NCBI GenBank assembly: GCA_027532555.1
Contig: JAPZTJ010000008.1
Location: 62,001 to 126,000, forward strand
Origin: Aquidulcibacter sp.
Lineage (GTDB): Bacteria > Pseudomonadota > Alphaproteobacteria > Caulobacterales > Aquidulcibacteraceae
Direction: 5' to 3'
DNA length: 64,000 nt
Shown here: positions 36,371 through 45,353 of the stretch, piece by piece
Layout of the letters: each line of letters begins with the position of its first letter
How positions within the stretch are numbered: the first letter of the stretch is position 1
Program-made: the position numbers and the translations under genes
Notes under the pieces: generated by a model
The model's input: only the letters and a program-made list of their open reading frames with translations
Told to the model about the DNA's origin: nothing
The model's database searches: none

Positions 36371-37930
36371 GTGCTATCGATTGAACCTAGTTTTGAGCTG
36401 TTCGAAGCCTCTTATCTGCAAGGGCGGGGTACGCCTTTACGTGCCAAACGGATCGATGATCTTGAGACACCGGTTTCAGCCATTGCTAAATTAGGCGCAG
36501 ACCGTCTGGGTTCTTGCTTGTTTGAGAGTGTGGAAGGTGGGGAGACGCGGGGGCGCTATTCAATTGTTGCCTGTGACCCCGACCTCATTTACCGGGTCGA
36601 TCAATCAGGTGCGGCCAAGGCTGTGATTGATGACGCAGGCCAAGTCGGGGACTATATTCCTTGCGGTGAAGAGCCTCTTGCGGCGTTACGCACCTTGATC
36701 GCAGAAAGCGCGCTCGACTTCCCAAGCGACTTGCCGCCCCCTGCAGCGGGCCTTTTCGGCTATCTCGCCTATGAAACCGTGCGCCGGGTAGAGCGGCTAC
36801 CAGAGACAGCGCCCGACCCAATTGGCGTGCCCGAGGCGCTTCTGGTTCGCCCCCGCCTCGTGATCGTGTTTGATGGGGTGAAGCAGGAATTGCTGTTGGT
36901 GGCACCTGTGCGGCCAAAGGCGGGTGTCTCTGCCAGGGACGCGTATGAACAAGGTCGCGCGCGCCTTGAGAAGGCTTGGGCGATCTTGGATGGCCCGTCG
37001 CCCTTACGGGTGCCTTCCTACGCCGCTAAGCCAAGCCCCTTGGGCGATGCCACTCCAAACATGAGCCCTGAAGCCTATATGGCGAAGGTTGAGGCAGCCA
37101 AGGACTACATTCGCGCCGGGGATATCTTCCAAGTGGTGCCGAGCCAGCGCTTTTCCGCCCCCTTCTCGGGTTCGGCAATTTCGCTCTATCGCTCGTTGCG
37201 TCGAACCAACCCGTCTCCGTTCTTATTTTTATTGCGGATGGACGGCTTTGATATTGTCGGCTCTAGCCCGGAAATCTTGGTACGTTTGCGCGACGGCACC
37301 GTGACGATGCGGCCGATTGCTGGAACCAAACCACGTGGTGCCACCCCTGCCCTCGATGAAGCTTTCGCGGAAGAGCTTTTGAATGATCCCAAAGAGCGGG
37401 CTGAGCATCTTATGCTGCTCGACCTTGGTCGCAATGATGTTGGTCGCGTCTCGCGGTCTAAACCCGGTGGCAATGATGGCTCTGTCGGTATTGGCCGTGG
37501 TGGGGTTCGCGTCACAGAGAGTTTCAAGGTCGAACGCTATAGCCACGTGATGCACATCGTCTCCAATGTTGAGGGCAGCCTAAAGCCGGGTCTTGATGCC
37601 CTAGATGCTTTGCTCGCAGGCTTTCCAGCAGGCACGGTGTCTGGCGCCCCCAAAGTGCGGGCGATGGAGATCATTGCAGAGCTTGAGCCCCATGGACGTG
37701 GCGTCTATGCGGGCGGCGTTGGTTACTTCTCCGCCGGTGGCGACATGGATTTGTGCATTGCACTTCGTACAGCCGTCCTGAAAGATGGCGTTCTGCATGC
37801 ACAGGCTGGCGCGGGTGTTGTCCTCGACTCTATTCCGCTGAGTGAGCACAATGAATGCGTCAATAAGGCGAAGGCCTTGTTGCGCGCCGCTGAAGATGCG
37901 GGCCGCTATGATGAGAAGGATGCACGCTGA
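36371..37930 (+). CDS. trpE: Anthranilate synthase component I
   Basis: Makes anthranilate from chorismate, with ammonia supplied by TrpG. The 519-residue protein has the N-terminal tryptophan-binding region and the chorismate-binding core: FQVVPSQRF, GSSPEILVR, MRPIAGTKPRG, DLGRNDVGRV and the C-terminal AGAGVVLDS. The start is a GTG at 36371. Its TGA shares one base with the trpG start at 37930, so the subunits are translationally coupled. No leader-peptide attenuator lies upstream, because ppiD ends only 6 bp before it. Confidence 0.95.
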   Translation: MLSIEPSFELFEASYLQGRGTPLRAKRIDDLETPVSAIAKLGADRLGSCLFESVEGGETRGRYSIVACDPDLIYRVDQSGAAKAVIDDAGQVGDYIPCGEEPLAALRTLIAESALDFPSDLPPPAAGLFGYLAYETVRRVERLPETAPDPIGVPEALLVRPRLVIVFDGVKQELLLVAPVRPKAGVSARDAYEQGRARLEKAWAILDGPSPLRVPSYAAKPSPLGDATPNMSPEAYMAKVEAAKDYIRAGDIFQVVPSQRFSAPFSGSAISLYRSLRRTNPSPFLFLLRMDGFDIVGSSPEILVRLRDGTVTMRPIAGTKPRGATPALDEAFAEELLNDPKERAEHLMLLDLGRNDVGRVSRSKPGGNDGSVGIGRGGVRVTESFKVERYSHVMHIVSNVEGSLKPGLDALDALLAGFPAGTVSGAPKVRAMEIIAELEPHGRGVYAGGVGYFSAGGDMDLCIALRTAVLKDGVLHAQAGAGVVLDSIPLSEHNECVNKAKALLRAAEDAGRYDEKDAR

Positions 37931-38514
37931 TGAAAATCCTGCTCATCGATAATTACGACAGCTTCACCTATAACCTCGTCCACTATGTCGAAGAATTGGG
38001 TGCTGAAACCCAAGTTGTACGTAATGATCGCATCAGCGTGGAAGAGGCCATCGCCCGGGCGGGTGACGGCATCATCATTTCACCGGGGCCTTGCACCCCG
38101 AATGAAGCAGGCATTTGTCTCGACCTGATCAAGGCCCTGCCTGAGGAAATCCCTCTACTTGGCGTATGCCTAGGCCATCAAGCGATTGGCCAAGCTTATG
38201 GCGGAAAAGTGCTACGCGCTAAGACCATCATGCACGGCAAGACCTCCACCATCACGCACGCCAATACGGGCCTGTTTGAAGGCCTGCCAGAGCAGTTTGA
38301 GGTAACGCGTTATCACTCCTTGTCGGTAGAGCGCGAAAGCCTGCCCAATTCCTTGCGCGTGGATGCTTGGACGGCTGATGGCGAGATCATGGGCATGAGC
38401 CATGTGGCTAAGCCAATCTTTGGCGTGCAATTCCATCCTGAAAGCATCGCTTCTGAGCACGGCCATGCGCTGATCCAGCGCTTCTTGCAGTCCACCAAAG
38501 CCAGCCAGTCGTGA
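37930..38514 (+). CDS. trpG: Anthranilate synthase component II (glutamine amidotransferase)
   Basis: Releases ammonia from glutamine for TrpE. A class I amidotransferase of 194 residues: it begins ILLIDNYDSFTYNLV, the oxyanion region is ISPGPCTPNEAG, the nucleophile is Cys80 in LLGVCLGHQAIG, and the His/Glu pair is in QFHPESI. It overlaps trpE by 1 bp and trpD by 4 bp. In this subgroup the protein may also serve folate synthesis, but the operon points to tryptophan. Confidence 0.95.
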   Translation: MKILLIDNYDSFTYNLVHYVEELGAETQVVRNDRISVEEAIARAGDGIIISPGPCTPNEAGICLDLIKALPEEIPLLGVCLGHQAIGQAYGGKVLRAKTIMHGKTSTITHANTGLFEGLPEQFEVTRYHSLSVERESLPNSLRVDAWTADGEIMGMSHVAKPIFGVQFHPESIASEHGHALIQRFLQSTKASQS

Positions 38515-39536
38515 GTGAGGCGATCAAACCAGCTTTGGCCCTATTGCGCGATGGCGACGCGCTGTCTCCGGCTATGTTGGACCAAGCCTTTGCGGCGATT
38601 TTGAGCGGGGAAACGACCCAAGCCCAAATCGGGGCCTTTTTGATGGGCCTCGAGCGACTGACTTTGACCAGCGCTATGATCGCTTCAGGCGCGCAAGCGA
38701 TGCGAATGGCCATGACACAGGTCGACACGTCCCATGCATGTGTCGATGTCTGCGGCACAGGCGGCGATGGCTCTCATACCCTCAACATTTCGACCGCCGT
38801 GTCCTTTGTGCTGGCGGGCTGCGGGCAAAAGGTCGCCAAACATGGCAATCGCGCCATGAGCTCTAGGTCAGGTGCCGCAGACGTCTTGGAAGCGCTGGGA
38901 GTCAAGCTGGAGCTGACGCCTGAGCAATGCGCCGCCGCCCTCGATGAGGTCGGCCTTGTGTTCCTCTTCGCTCAAGCCCATCACCCCGCCATGCGCCATG
39001 TAGGCCCTGCCCGTCGTGAGCTGGGTTTCCGTACCATTTTCAATATATTAGGCCCCCTCTCTAATCCAGCTGGCGCACAGCGCCAATTGGTTGGCGTCTT
39101 CGCAGATGACAAGCGCCGCCCGATTGCAGAAGCGCTGATGAGCCTTGGTTGTGAGTGCGCTTGGGTTGTCCATGGCCATGGCGGCTTAGATGAGCTGTCC
39201 TTATCGGGCGCAACGCAGGTGACCTCCTTAAAAAACAAGACCCTGTCAGAACTTGAGATCCATCCAGGTGACCTCGGTCTTGCGACGGCACCTCTAGAGA
39301 CCCTTAAGGGTGGCGATGCGGCGCACAATGCGCTGGCGTTGCGTGCTCTGTTGCAAGGCGAGACTGGTCCGTACCGCGATGTGGTGCTGTTGAATGCTGC
39401 TGCAGCACTGGTGGCCACGGCTGCAGCCCCAGACCTCACAGAAGCCTTGGCGCGCGCCACAGCAAGCCTCGACTCCCAAGCCGCGCTGGCAAAACTGGAT
39501 CAGCTAATCGCCTTTACCAATCGGACGCCGTCATGA
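38511..39536 (+). CDS. trpD: Anthranilate phosphoribosyltransferase
   Basis: Joins anthranilate to PRPP. The 341-residue protein shows the PRPP-binding CGTGGDG, the NIST motif ([10 protein letters not shown]), [21 protein letters not shown], and the acidic pair in GLDELSLSG. It starts at a GTG that overlaps the trpG stop (GTGA) and ends overlapping trpC by 4 bp. Confidence 0.95.
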   Translation: MSEAIKPALALLRDGDALSPAMLDQAFAAILSGETTQAQIGAFLMGLERLTLTSAMIASGAQAMRMAMTQVDTSHACVDVCGTGGDGSHTLNISTAVSFVLAGCGQKVAKHGNRAMSSRSGAADVLEALGVKLELTPEQCAAALDEVGLVFLFAQAHHPAMRHVGPARRELGFRTIFNILGPLSNPAGAQRQLVGVFADDKRRPIAEALMSLGCECAWVVHGHGGLDELSLSGATQVTSLKNKTLSELEIHPGDLGLATAPLETLKGGDAAHNALALRALLQGETGPYRDVVLLNAAAALVATAAAPDLTEALARATASLDSQAALAKLDQLIAFTNRTPS

Positions 39537-40324
39537 GCGACACCCTTTCCAAAATCATCGCCTATAAGCGCGACGAAGTGGCCGCCCGTAAGCCTCTTCA
39601 ATCTATCGCAGCACTGGAAAGCTTGGCGTCCGAGCTGAGCGCGCCGCGTGGCTTTACCGCCGCCCTCAAGAAAGCAGCAGAAACACGCCCTGCCCTGATC
39701 GCTGAAATCAAAAAAGCCAGCCCGTCTAAAGGCCTGATCCGAGCCGACTTCGTGCCTGCAGACTTGGCCAAAGCCTATGAACAGGGCGGTGCGGCTTGCC
39801 TCTCCGTCCTCACCGATGCGCCCAGCTTCCAAGGCCATGAGAGCTTTCTGGTCGCTGCACGTGCCGCCACCAGCCTGCCCTGCCTACGCAAGGATTTCAT
39901 GGTCGACCCCTGGCAGATCGCCGAAAGCCGCGCCTATGGTGCCGATGCGATCTTGGTCATCATGGCCGCTCTTGACGATACGCTCGCCGCTGAACTGGTC
40001 GCCGCTGCCAAGCATTACGGCATGGATGCCCTGATCGAGACCCATGACGAAGCCGAGATGGAGCGCGCCCTTAAACTGGATGCGGAGCTGATTGGCGTCA
40101 ATAATCGCAACCTCAAGACCTTCGTCACCCACCTGTCCACCACCGCCCGCCTTTCAACCATGATCCCACCCTCGCGGCTCCTCGTCGCTGAAAGCGGCAT
40201 CAACACCCGCGCCGACATTGCCCAATTACAGGCAGCCGGGGCGAAAGCTTTTCTGATCGGTGAAAGCCTGATGCGGCAGGATGATGTTTACGCGGCGACG
40301 CGGGATATTTTGGCTGTCGGCTAA
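39533..40324 (+). CDS. trpC: Indole-3-glycerol phosphate synthase
   Basis: Closes the indole ring in tryptophan synthesis. This TIM-barrel protein of 263 residues has [18 protein letters not shown] near residue 45, [23 protein letters not shown] and LVAESGI, covering the catalytic lysine and glutamate residues. It is the last gene of the trpEGDC set; trpF, trpB and trpA are not in the window. The 92-bp repeat copy 2 begins 22 bp after the stop. Confidence 0.95.
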   Translation: MSDTLSKIIAYKRDEVAARKPLQSIAALESLASELSAPRGFTAALKKAAETRPALIAEIKKASPSKGLIRADFVPADLAKAYEQGGAACLSVLTDAPSFQGHESFLVAARAATSLPCLRKDFMVDPWQIAESRAYGADAILVIMAALDDTLAAELVAAAKHYGMDALIETHDEAEMERALKLDAELIGVNNRNLKTFVTHLSTTARLSTMIPPSRLLVAESGINTRADIAQLQAAGAKAFLIGESLMRQDDVYAATRDILAVG

Positions 40325-40346
40325 ACTGCGCGCCACGAACCCCGCT

Positions 40347-40438
40347 TGTCATCCCCGCCGAAGCGAAGCGGAGAGCGGGGACCCCCAAGGACTTTGCGGC
40401 ATGAGGTCCCGGATCGGCTGACGCCGTCCGGGATGAAA
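40347..40438 (-). repeat. 92-bp double-hairpin repeat, copy 2
   Basis: The reverse complement of this stretch aligns with 26632-26723 over all 92 positions with 9 mismatches. The outer repeat here reads TGTCATCCC at one end and GGGATGAAA at the other, so one arm has drifted. It lies between convergent trpC and a GNAT gene. A further small hairpin (GTGAAGGGG/CCCCCTCAC, 40450-40471) follows it at the GNAT stop. Confidence 0.9.
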
Positions 40439-40467
40439 GCGCGAAGCCGGTGAAGGGGCTCTCCCCC

Positions 40468-40920
40468 TCACAACCCCTTATAAAACAAAATCTTCGTCGG
40501 CTCTCCCGGTTTCACGTCGAGGCCTGCGACAACAAAGCCGGCTTTGAGATTGAGGATGGCCATAGCTTGGTTGGGTTGGCGCGTTGCGGTCTCTAGCCCG
40601 CGAAAGCCTGCTTCCTTGGCCCAATCATGTTGGGCGGCCATCAAAGCTGCGGCGACGCCCTGCCCGCGTGCTTCTGGCGCGACGCCGCCGATCCAAGAAT
40701 TGAACACGCCGCGATTACGCTCATAGCCTAGCTTGAGGCCGATCAATTTGCCGTCTCCGTTCAACGCGACATGGGCAGATAGGCTGCGCCGCCCTGCCAG
40801 TTTCTCAGCAAAGTTCGACCAGTCATCGGGCAGAACCACATCCAGAAAAGCGGCTAAGACATCTGCTTCGGCCACACAACGAGGGCCATCCCAATACTCA
40901 ATCCGATGTGCTTGCACCAT
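40468..40920 (-). CDS. GNAT family N-acetyltransferase
   Basis: A predicted acetyl-CoA-dependent acetyltransferase of 150 residues. The acetyl-CoA-binding loop is seen in GGVAPEARGQGVAAALM (Q/R-x-x-G-x-G/A type), followed by LETATRQPNQAMAILNLKAGF, the usual last strands. The substrate is unknown. I use the ATG at 40920, just after a GGTGGGGG stretch; a longer frame to 40941 adds seven residues. It is divergent from the MaoC gene. Confidence 0.82.
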   Translation of the reverse strand: MVQAHRIEYWDGPRCVAEADVLAAFLDVVLPDDWSNFAEKLAGRRSLSAHVALNGDGKLIGLKLGYERNRGVFNSWIGGVAPEARGQGVAAALMAAQHDWAKEAGFRGLETATRQPNQAMAILNLKAGFVVAGLDVKPGEPTKILFYKGL

Positions 40921-40997
40921 TTTCAACCCCCACCTCGACATGGCCTAACGAGCGCGTTAGACCTGCCCTCTAAAATCAACATGAGGGAGCCCTTAGC

Positions 40998-41447
40998 ATG
41001 ACCAAGACCACCACATTTGCCACGATTGCAGACCTTGCCGGCCAAGAAGTTGGCGCCTCCGACTGGCTGCTGATCGATCAGGATCGCGTGAATCTGTTTG
41101 CCGATGCAACTGGCGATCACCAATGGATCCATGTTGATGTGCCCCGCGCCACTGCCGAAATGGGTGGCCCGATTGCTCACGGCTTTCTGACTCTGTCGCT
41201 GATTCCATTTTTGGGCAAAGACATCTTGAAAGTCGAAGGTGTGAGCCGCGGCATCAATTATGGCCTCAACAAAGTTCGTTTCACCAATATGGTGCGCGTT
41301 GGTTCGAAAGTCCGCGCCGTCCAAAAGCTGTTGAGCGTGGAACCTAAGTCTGGCGGCCTGATGCTGACCAGCGAAGTGACGATTGAAATCGAAGGTGAAG
41401 CGCGCCCCGCATGCGTCGCTGAAACCGTCAGCATGTTGTTCGCTTAA
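40998..41447 (+). CDS. MaoC-like (R)-specific enoyl-CoA hydratase
   Basis: A hot-dog fold hydratase of 149 residues. The catalytic Asp/His motif is intact in FADATGDHQWIHVD, followed by GGPIAHGFLTLSL. Such enzymes hydrate enoyl-CoA to (R)-3-hydroxyacyl-CoA and can feed PHA synthesis (PhaJ role), which fits the phaC and phasin genes elsewhere in the window; that link is inference. GAGGGAG stands before the start. The RidA gene follows 17 bp downstream. Confidence 0.88.
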   Translation: MTKTTTFATIADLAGQEVGASDWLLIDQDRVNLFADATGDHQWIHVDVPRATAEMGGPIAHGFLTLSLIPFLGKDILKVEGVSRGINYGLNKVRFTNMVRVGSKVRAVQKLLSVEPKSGGLMLTSEVTIEIEGEARPACVAETVSMLFA

Positions 41448-41464
41448 GTTATAGGGCCAATTGA

Positions 41465-41926
41465 ATGTCTCGCATTGAAGCCCGCCTGCAGGAACTCGGT
41501 ATCACTTTGCCAAACCCACCTGCCCCGGTGGCCAGCTATGTGCCGTTCACGCGAGTCGGCGGCTTGGTTCATATCTCGGGCCAAGTCTCGCGCGCGGCCG
41601 ATGGCGATCATTTGGGTCGGCTGGGTGGCAATCTGACCTTGGAACAAGGCCAAGCCGCCGCCCGCGTCTGCGGACTTAACTTGTTGGCGCAGTTGAAGGC
41701 AGCCTGTGACGGGGATTTGGACCGGCTGGTGCAAGTCGTGAAGCTCAATGGCTTTGTGAATGTGACGCCAGATTTCAATCCCATCCCGCAAGTGATGAAC
41801 GGCTGTTCGGACCTGATGGTGGAAGTTCTGGGTGACGCAGGCAAACATGCCCGCTCTGCCGTTGGCGTTGCCAATCTGCCGATGGGCTTTGCCGTAGAAG
41901 TTGACGGCGTGTTCGAAGTCGCCTGA
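41465..41926 (+). CDS. RidA family protein
   Basis: Members of this family hydrolyse reactive enamine/imine intermediates such as 2-aminoacrylate. The 153-residue chain has VHISGQVSR near the start and the C-terminal HARSAVGVANLPMGFAVEVDG, which includes the arginine (ARSAVG) that binds the substrate carboxylate. This longer subfamily is common in alphaproteobacteria and its exact substrate is less certain than for E. coli RidA. It probably shares a transcript with the MaoC gene. Confidence 0.88.
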   Translation: MSRIEARLQELGITLPNPPAPVASYVPFTRVGGLVHISGQVSRAADGDHLGRLGGNLTLEQGQAAARVCGLNLLAQLKAACDGDLDRLVQVVKLNGFVNVTPDFNPIPQVMNGCSDLMVEVLGDAGKHARSAVGVANLPMGFAVEVDGVFEVA

Positions 41927-41956
41927 GCCTAAATCTAAATTGGCCAGCGGCTTGCC

Positions 41957-42427
41957 TCAGTGATGGGGTGCTCTGCTGGCCAATAATTCTGCCCGCACCC
42001 GCAGGGACTTTCGGGCATAGGATATCTCAATCAAGAATGAGATTAGCCCGCCGATTAGCGAGGCCATGGTGGCGATAAACAAAATCGCCACAACGCGCGA
42101 CAGATCAATCGCAATCAACTCCACCGAAAACAATGCAACGATCAACAGGCAGACCAAGAGGATCGCCAACGTCGACAGCATGATGGCATTGTGAATCCAA
42201 TTCATCCGCTGGTCGAGCACCCTCAATTCCGTCAAATGCCGATTGGAGTGGCGACCAGAACCCATCGGGGAATCAAGGTCTTGTTCGATAACTCGGCCAC
42301 GATCAACCACGCGCGCCAAGCGCGATGTCAGAACGTTCAATAAGGTGCCAATGCCTGCGATCAGGAAGACCGGCGCAATGGATAGTTGAATGATCTGAAC
42401 TATGTCGTGGGATGAAGCGATTGGCAT
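41957..42427 (-). CDS. DUF2721 family membrane protein
   Basis: A 156-residue inner-membrane protein with an N-terminal hydrophobic stretch (IIQLSIAPVFLIAGIGTLLNVLTSRLARVVDR) and two more towards the C-terminus (IMLSTLAILLVCLLIVALF and ILFIATMASLIGGLISFL). The charged middle contains LTELRVLDQRMNWIHNAI. The pattern matches DUF2721, a family of unknown function. It converges on the RidA gene and is divergent from the next one. Confidence 0.82.
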   Translation of the reverse strand: MPIASSHDIVQIIQLSIAPVFLIAGIGTLLNVLTSRLARVVDRGRVIEQDLDSPMGSGRHSNRHLTELRVLDQRMNWIHNAIMLSTLAILLVCLLIVALFSVELIAIDLSRVVAILFIATMASLIGGLISFLIEISYARKSLRVRAELLASRAPHH

Positions 42428-42531
42428 GCGGCTAGTTTAGGCCTCAATCACCAAAAGTCGATGGTACTCAGTTTTATCACACAGCAATTGGCCTTTGCAG
42501 CGCCATCTTCCTCGATTAGCAAAAGGTCATC

Positions 42532-43737
42532 ATGACACGAGAGACTGAGTCCCCAACCAGCGAGCCGGAGTTCACGATCAAAATCGTGAACTCTATCGCA
42601 GATGTGGCACGAGAGACGTGGGATGGTTTAGCTAATCCTGAGGGCCTTCCGTTTGATCCCTTTTTGTCTTGGGATTTTCTGCAAGCTTTGGAAGAAAGTG
42701 GTTGTGCCACCAGCTTTACCGGTTGGGGCGGGCGGCACTTATTATGTCTTGATGACGCGCAGAATGCTGTTGGCCTTGTACCGTTGTGGCTTAAGTCGCA
42801 TTCGCAAGGCGAGTATATATTCGACCACAATTTCGCGGAAGCGTGGCAGCGCGCCGGTGGACGCTGGTATCCCAAACTAACCAGCGCCATACCTTTTACC
42901 CCCGTACCTGGCCGCAGGCTTCTCGTGAAGCCAGCCGAAGATGCAGGCCTGATCCGTGTGGCGCTGATCTCTGCGCTCGAACAAATTGGTGCCCAAAGCG
43001 GCCTTGCGACCGTGCAAGTAAACTTCGCCAAGGATGAAGACCTGGCCGCGCTGGACTCTTGTAAGTGGCTGTTGCGGGAAGATCGCCAATTTCATTTCTT
43101 CAATCCGGGCTATCAGAGCTTTGATGATTTTCTAGCTGAGCTCTCCTCAGACAAGCGCAAGAATCTGCGGAAGGAACGCGCCAAAGCCAAAGAAGGCCTT
43201 GAGATTTTGCGGCTGACCGGTTCAGAAATCTTAGAAGTGCATTGGGACCACTTCTTTGAATGTTATCAAGATACCGGTGCGCGCAAATGGGGGACGCCCT
43301 ATCTGAACCGCCGCTTCTTCTCGCTCCTCGGCGAACGCATGGCGGATCGGCTGGTGCTGATTTTGGCCAAAGAGGGTGACCGCTTTATTGCCTCAGCCCT
43401 CAACTTTTTGGGCTCTGACACAATATTTGGCCGCTGGTGGGGACGCCTCGAGGACCGCCCCTTCTTGCACTTTGAGCTGTGCTATTATCAGGCCATTGAT
43501 GAGGCGATAGCGCGCGGCCTCGCCCGGGTTGAAGCTGGCGCACAAGGTGGCCATAAACTGGCGCGCGGCTATGTCCCCGTCTCGACCTGGCAAGCAAGCT
43601 GGATCGCTGATCGTGGCCTGCGCTCAGCCATTGCCGACTATCTGAAGCACGAGCGCGCCGCGATTGCCGATGATACTCATTGGCTTAAAGAAAGAACTCC
43701 ATTCCGGCACGTCGTTCAACAGGTGGTTAGACCCTAG
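42532..43737 (+). CDS. DUF482 / GNAT-like protein (PF04339 type)
   Basis: A 401-residue protein of the family once labelled peptidoglycan biosynthesis/recognition (PF04339), related to FemAB-type acyltransferases. Typical segments are DPFLSWDFLQALEESG near residue 40, HFFNPGYQSFDDFLAELSSDKRKNLRKERAKA near 190, and YYQAIDEAIARGLARVEAGAQGGHKLARGY near 330. The function has not been settled; aminoacyl or acyl transfer is the best guess. It stands alone with about 100 bp on each side. Confidence 0.8.
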   Translation: MTRETESPTSEPEFTIKIVNSIADVARETWDGLANPEGLPFDPFLSWDFLQALEESGCATSFTGWGGRHLLCLDDAQNAVGLVPLWLKSHSQGEYIFDHNFAEAWQRAGGRWYPKLTSAIPFTPVPGRRLLVKPAEDAGLIRVALISALEQIGAQSGLATVQVNFAKDEDLAALDSCKWLLREDRQFHFFNPGYQSFDDFLAELSSDKRKNLRKERAKAKEGLEILRLTGSEILEVHWDHFFECYQDTGARKWGTPYLNRRFFSLLGERMADRLVLILAKEGDRFIASALNFLGSDTIFGRWWGRLEDRPFLHFELCYYQAIDEAIARGLARVEAGAQGGHKLARGYVPVSTWQASWIADRGLRSAIADYLKHERAAIADDTHWLKERTPFRHVVQQVVRP

Positions 43738-43824
43738 GTTTTATTTTCGTTTTGCTTTCCAAACTATCGACGCATGTTAGCTTTGCTTACTTGAGAAAAA
43801 TAATGACAAAGATGGTGAGCAAAA

Positions 43825-44025
43825 ATGGGAGAATGTCACCAAGATTTCGAAACGGCGCTCGCTGGCGATGAGCTGGCGCAGCAGACGTTTAGCTGGCTTG
43901 CCCCCAGCCACCGCCATGACTTTGTTAGCTGGATTGAGGCCGCCGCGGCAGAGCGCGATCGGCTTAGTCGTATTCAAGCCGCGGTCGATATCTTGGCAGG
44001 GCGTGAAGTCGTTCGCCGAAACTAA
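43825..44025 (+). CDS. Short YdeI/OmdA-domain protein
   Basis: A 66-residue protein whose centre, FSWLAPSHRHDFVSWIEAAAAERDRLSRIQAAVDIL, matches the C-terminal OmdA domain of YdeI-type proteins (SHRREY-x-x-WI pattern). Larger relatives carry a DUF1905 domain in front, which is absent here. It may be a free-standing single-domain protein or a remnant. There is no strong ribosome binding site before the ATG at 43825. Confidence 0.6.
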   Translation: MGECHQDFETALAGDELAQQTFSWLAPSHRHDFVSWIEAAAAERDRLSRIQAAVDILAGREVVRRN

Positions 44026-44105
44026 AGTTTGAAGGGCCCAATCGCGTTGGATCCATTTCGGATTTAATGGGAATCACGCGAAGGATTTAGGGAAAGGCCA
44101 TTCCC

Positions 44106-44537
44106 ATGCATCTGTCGACACCCTATGATCCCCAGAACATCTTTGCGAAGATTTTGCGCGGCGAAATGCCTTGCTTGAAAGTCTATGAGGATGAGGTTTG
44201 CCTGGCCTTTTTAGACATTTTTCCTCAAGGCCCTGGCCACACTTTGGTGATCCCTAAAGTTGCGGCAACCAATCTATTGACCCTGCCAACTGAGGCACTT
44301 GGGCCCTATATGACGAGCGTCCAGAAAGTCGCACGGGCGGTGCAAAGAGCCTTTCAAGCTGAGGGTCTGACCGTGCTTCAGTTTAATGGGGCCGCAGGCG
44401 GGCAAACTGTCTTTCACCTTCATTTCCACCTGATCCCAAGGCAAGAAGGGGTCGGCCTTATCGGGCATGGGCAGGCCGGCAAAGCGTCTGAAGAAGACCT
44501 TATCTCGCATCAAGCAGCCATCCTAGCGGCCTTTTAG
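44106..44537 (+). CDS. HIT family protein (histidine triad hydrolase)
   Basis: Members hydrolyse purine nucleoside phosphoramidates and similar adenylated compounds. The 143-residue chain has NIFAKILRGEMPCLKVYED at the start, AFLDIFPQGPGHTLVIPK, and the triad HLHFHLIPR. It resembles the HinT/HIT branch. It is followed after 12 bp by an unknown membrane protein gene, possibly in the same transcript. Confidence 0.92.
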   Translation: MHLSTPYDPQNIFAKILRGEMPCLKVYEDEVCLAFLDIFPQGPGHTLVIPKVAATNLLTLPTEALGPYMTSVQKVARAVQRAFQAEGLTVLQFNGAAGGQTVFHLHFHLIPRQEGVGLIGHGQAGKASEEDLISHQAAILAAF

Positions 44538-44549
44538 GCCCCCTGCCAG

Positions 44550-45269
44550 ATGGCTTACCGCACCATTGACGCTGATCTGGTCTTACAGACGCTTGAACGA
44601 TTACGGCTGCGCATTAAAGAGCGCTTTCCCAATGCAGGCCTCGGAAACGTGTGCGCAGAGCTGGCGGTTTTGGCGACCGATACCAAGTCACACGTAACAA
44701 AACTCGCCAAGCCAATGATCTGGATCCGGGTCGGCGTTGGTTTGGTTTTGGCCGCAGGTGCCGGTTTTGCTGGATACGGTATCCACACCATCGGCTATCA
44801 GTCCGGCGCGACCGAGATGCTATCGCTCGTTTCAGCGCTTGAATCAGCGGTCAATCTTTTGCTGGTGGTTGGTGCGGGGGTATTCTCGCTAACCAGCCTT
44901 GAAGCCCGGCTGAAGCGCCACACCGCCATGGAGGCGCTGCATGAGTTGCGCTCGATTATCCATGTCATCGACTTGCACCAATTGACCAAAGACCCCGTCA
45001 TGTTTGGAGCCAAGCTCACCAAAGCAAGCCCCGACCACAAGCTCTCCCCGTTCGAATTGGTGCGTTATCTCAATTATTGCTCCGAGATGTTATCGCTTTC
45101 CGGCAAGCTCGCAGCCCTCTATGCGCAGGACTTCAATGATCCCGATGTGATCGAGGCGGCTTCTGACATCGAGCAATTGGCAACCAATCTATCGCAAAAA
45201 GTCTGGCAAAAAATCACGATTGTCCAGACGAGTGGTAAAACCATGTCGGCCCTAGAGAACTTGATTTGA
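44550..45269 (+). CDS. Membrane protein of unknown function
   Basis: Two adjacent hydrophobic segments, about residues 52-75 (MIWIRVGVGLVLAAGAGFAGYGI) and 95-115 (AVNLLLVVGAGVFSLTSL), are flanked by a 50-residue N-terminal and a 120-residue C-terminal cytosolic part. The C-terminal part is helical, with EALHELRSIIHVIDLHQLTKDP and a region predicted to be rich in heptads. I do not recognise the family. It sits between the HIT gene and another unknown gene on the same strand, 84 bp upstream of the latter. Confidence 0.68.
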   Translation: MAYRTIDADLVLQTLERLRLRIKERFPNAGLGNVCAELAVLATDTKSHVTKLAKPMIWIRVGVGLVLAAGAGFAGYGIHTIGYQSGATEMLSLVSALESAVNLLLVVGAGVFSLTSLEARLKRHTAMEALHELRSIIHVIDLHQLTKDPVMFGAKLTKASPDHKLSPFELVRYLNYCSEMLSLSGKLAALYAQDFNDPDVIEAASDIEQLATNLSQKVWQKITIVQTSGKTMSALENLI

Positions 45270-45353
45270 ACCTCAGACTGCCAATGACCGAGCGCATTTA
45301 GGCAATTGTAACGACACCTGTGCCATAAAGCACCTGTCGCAGGAGTATTCATT

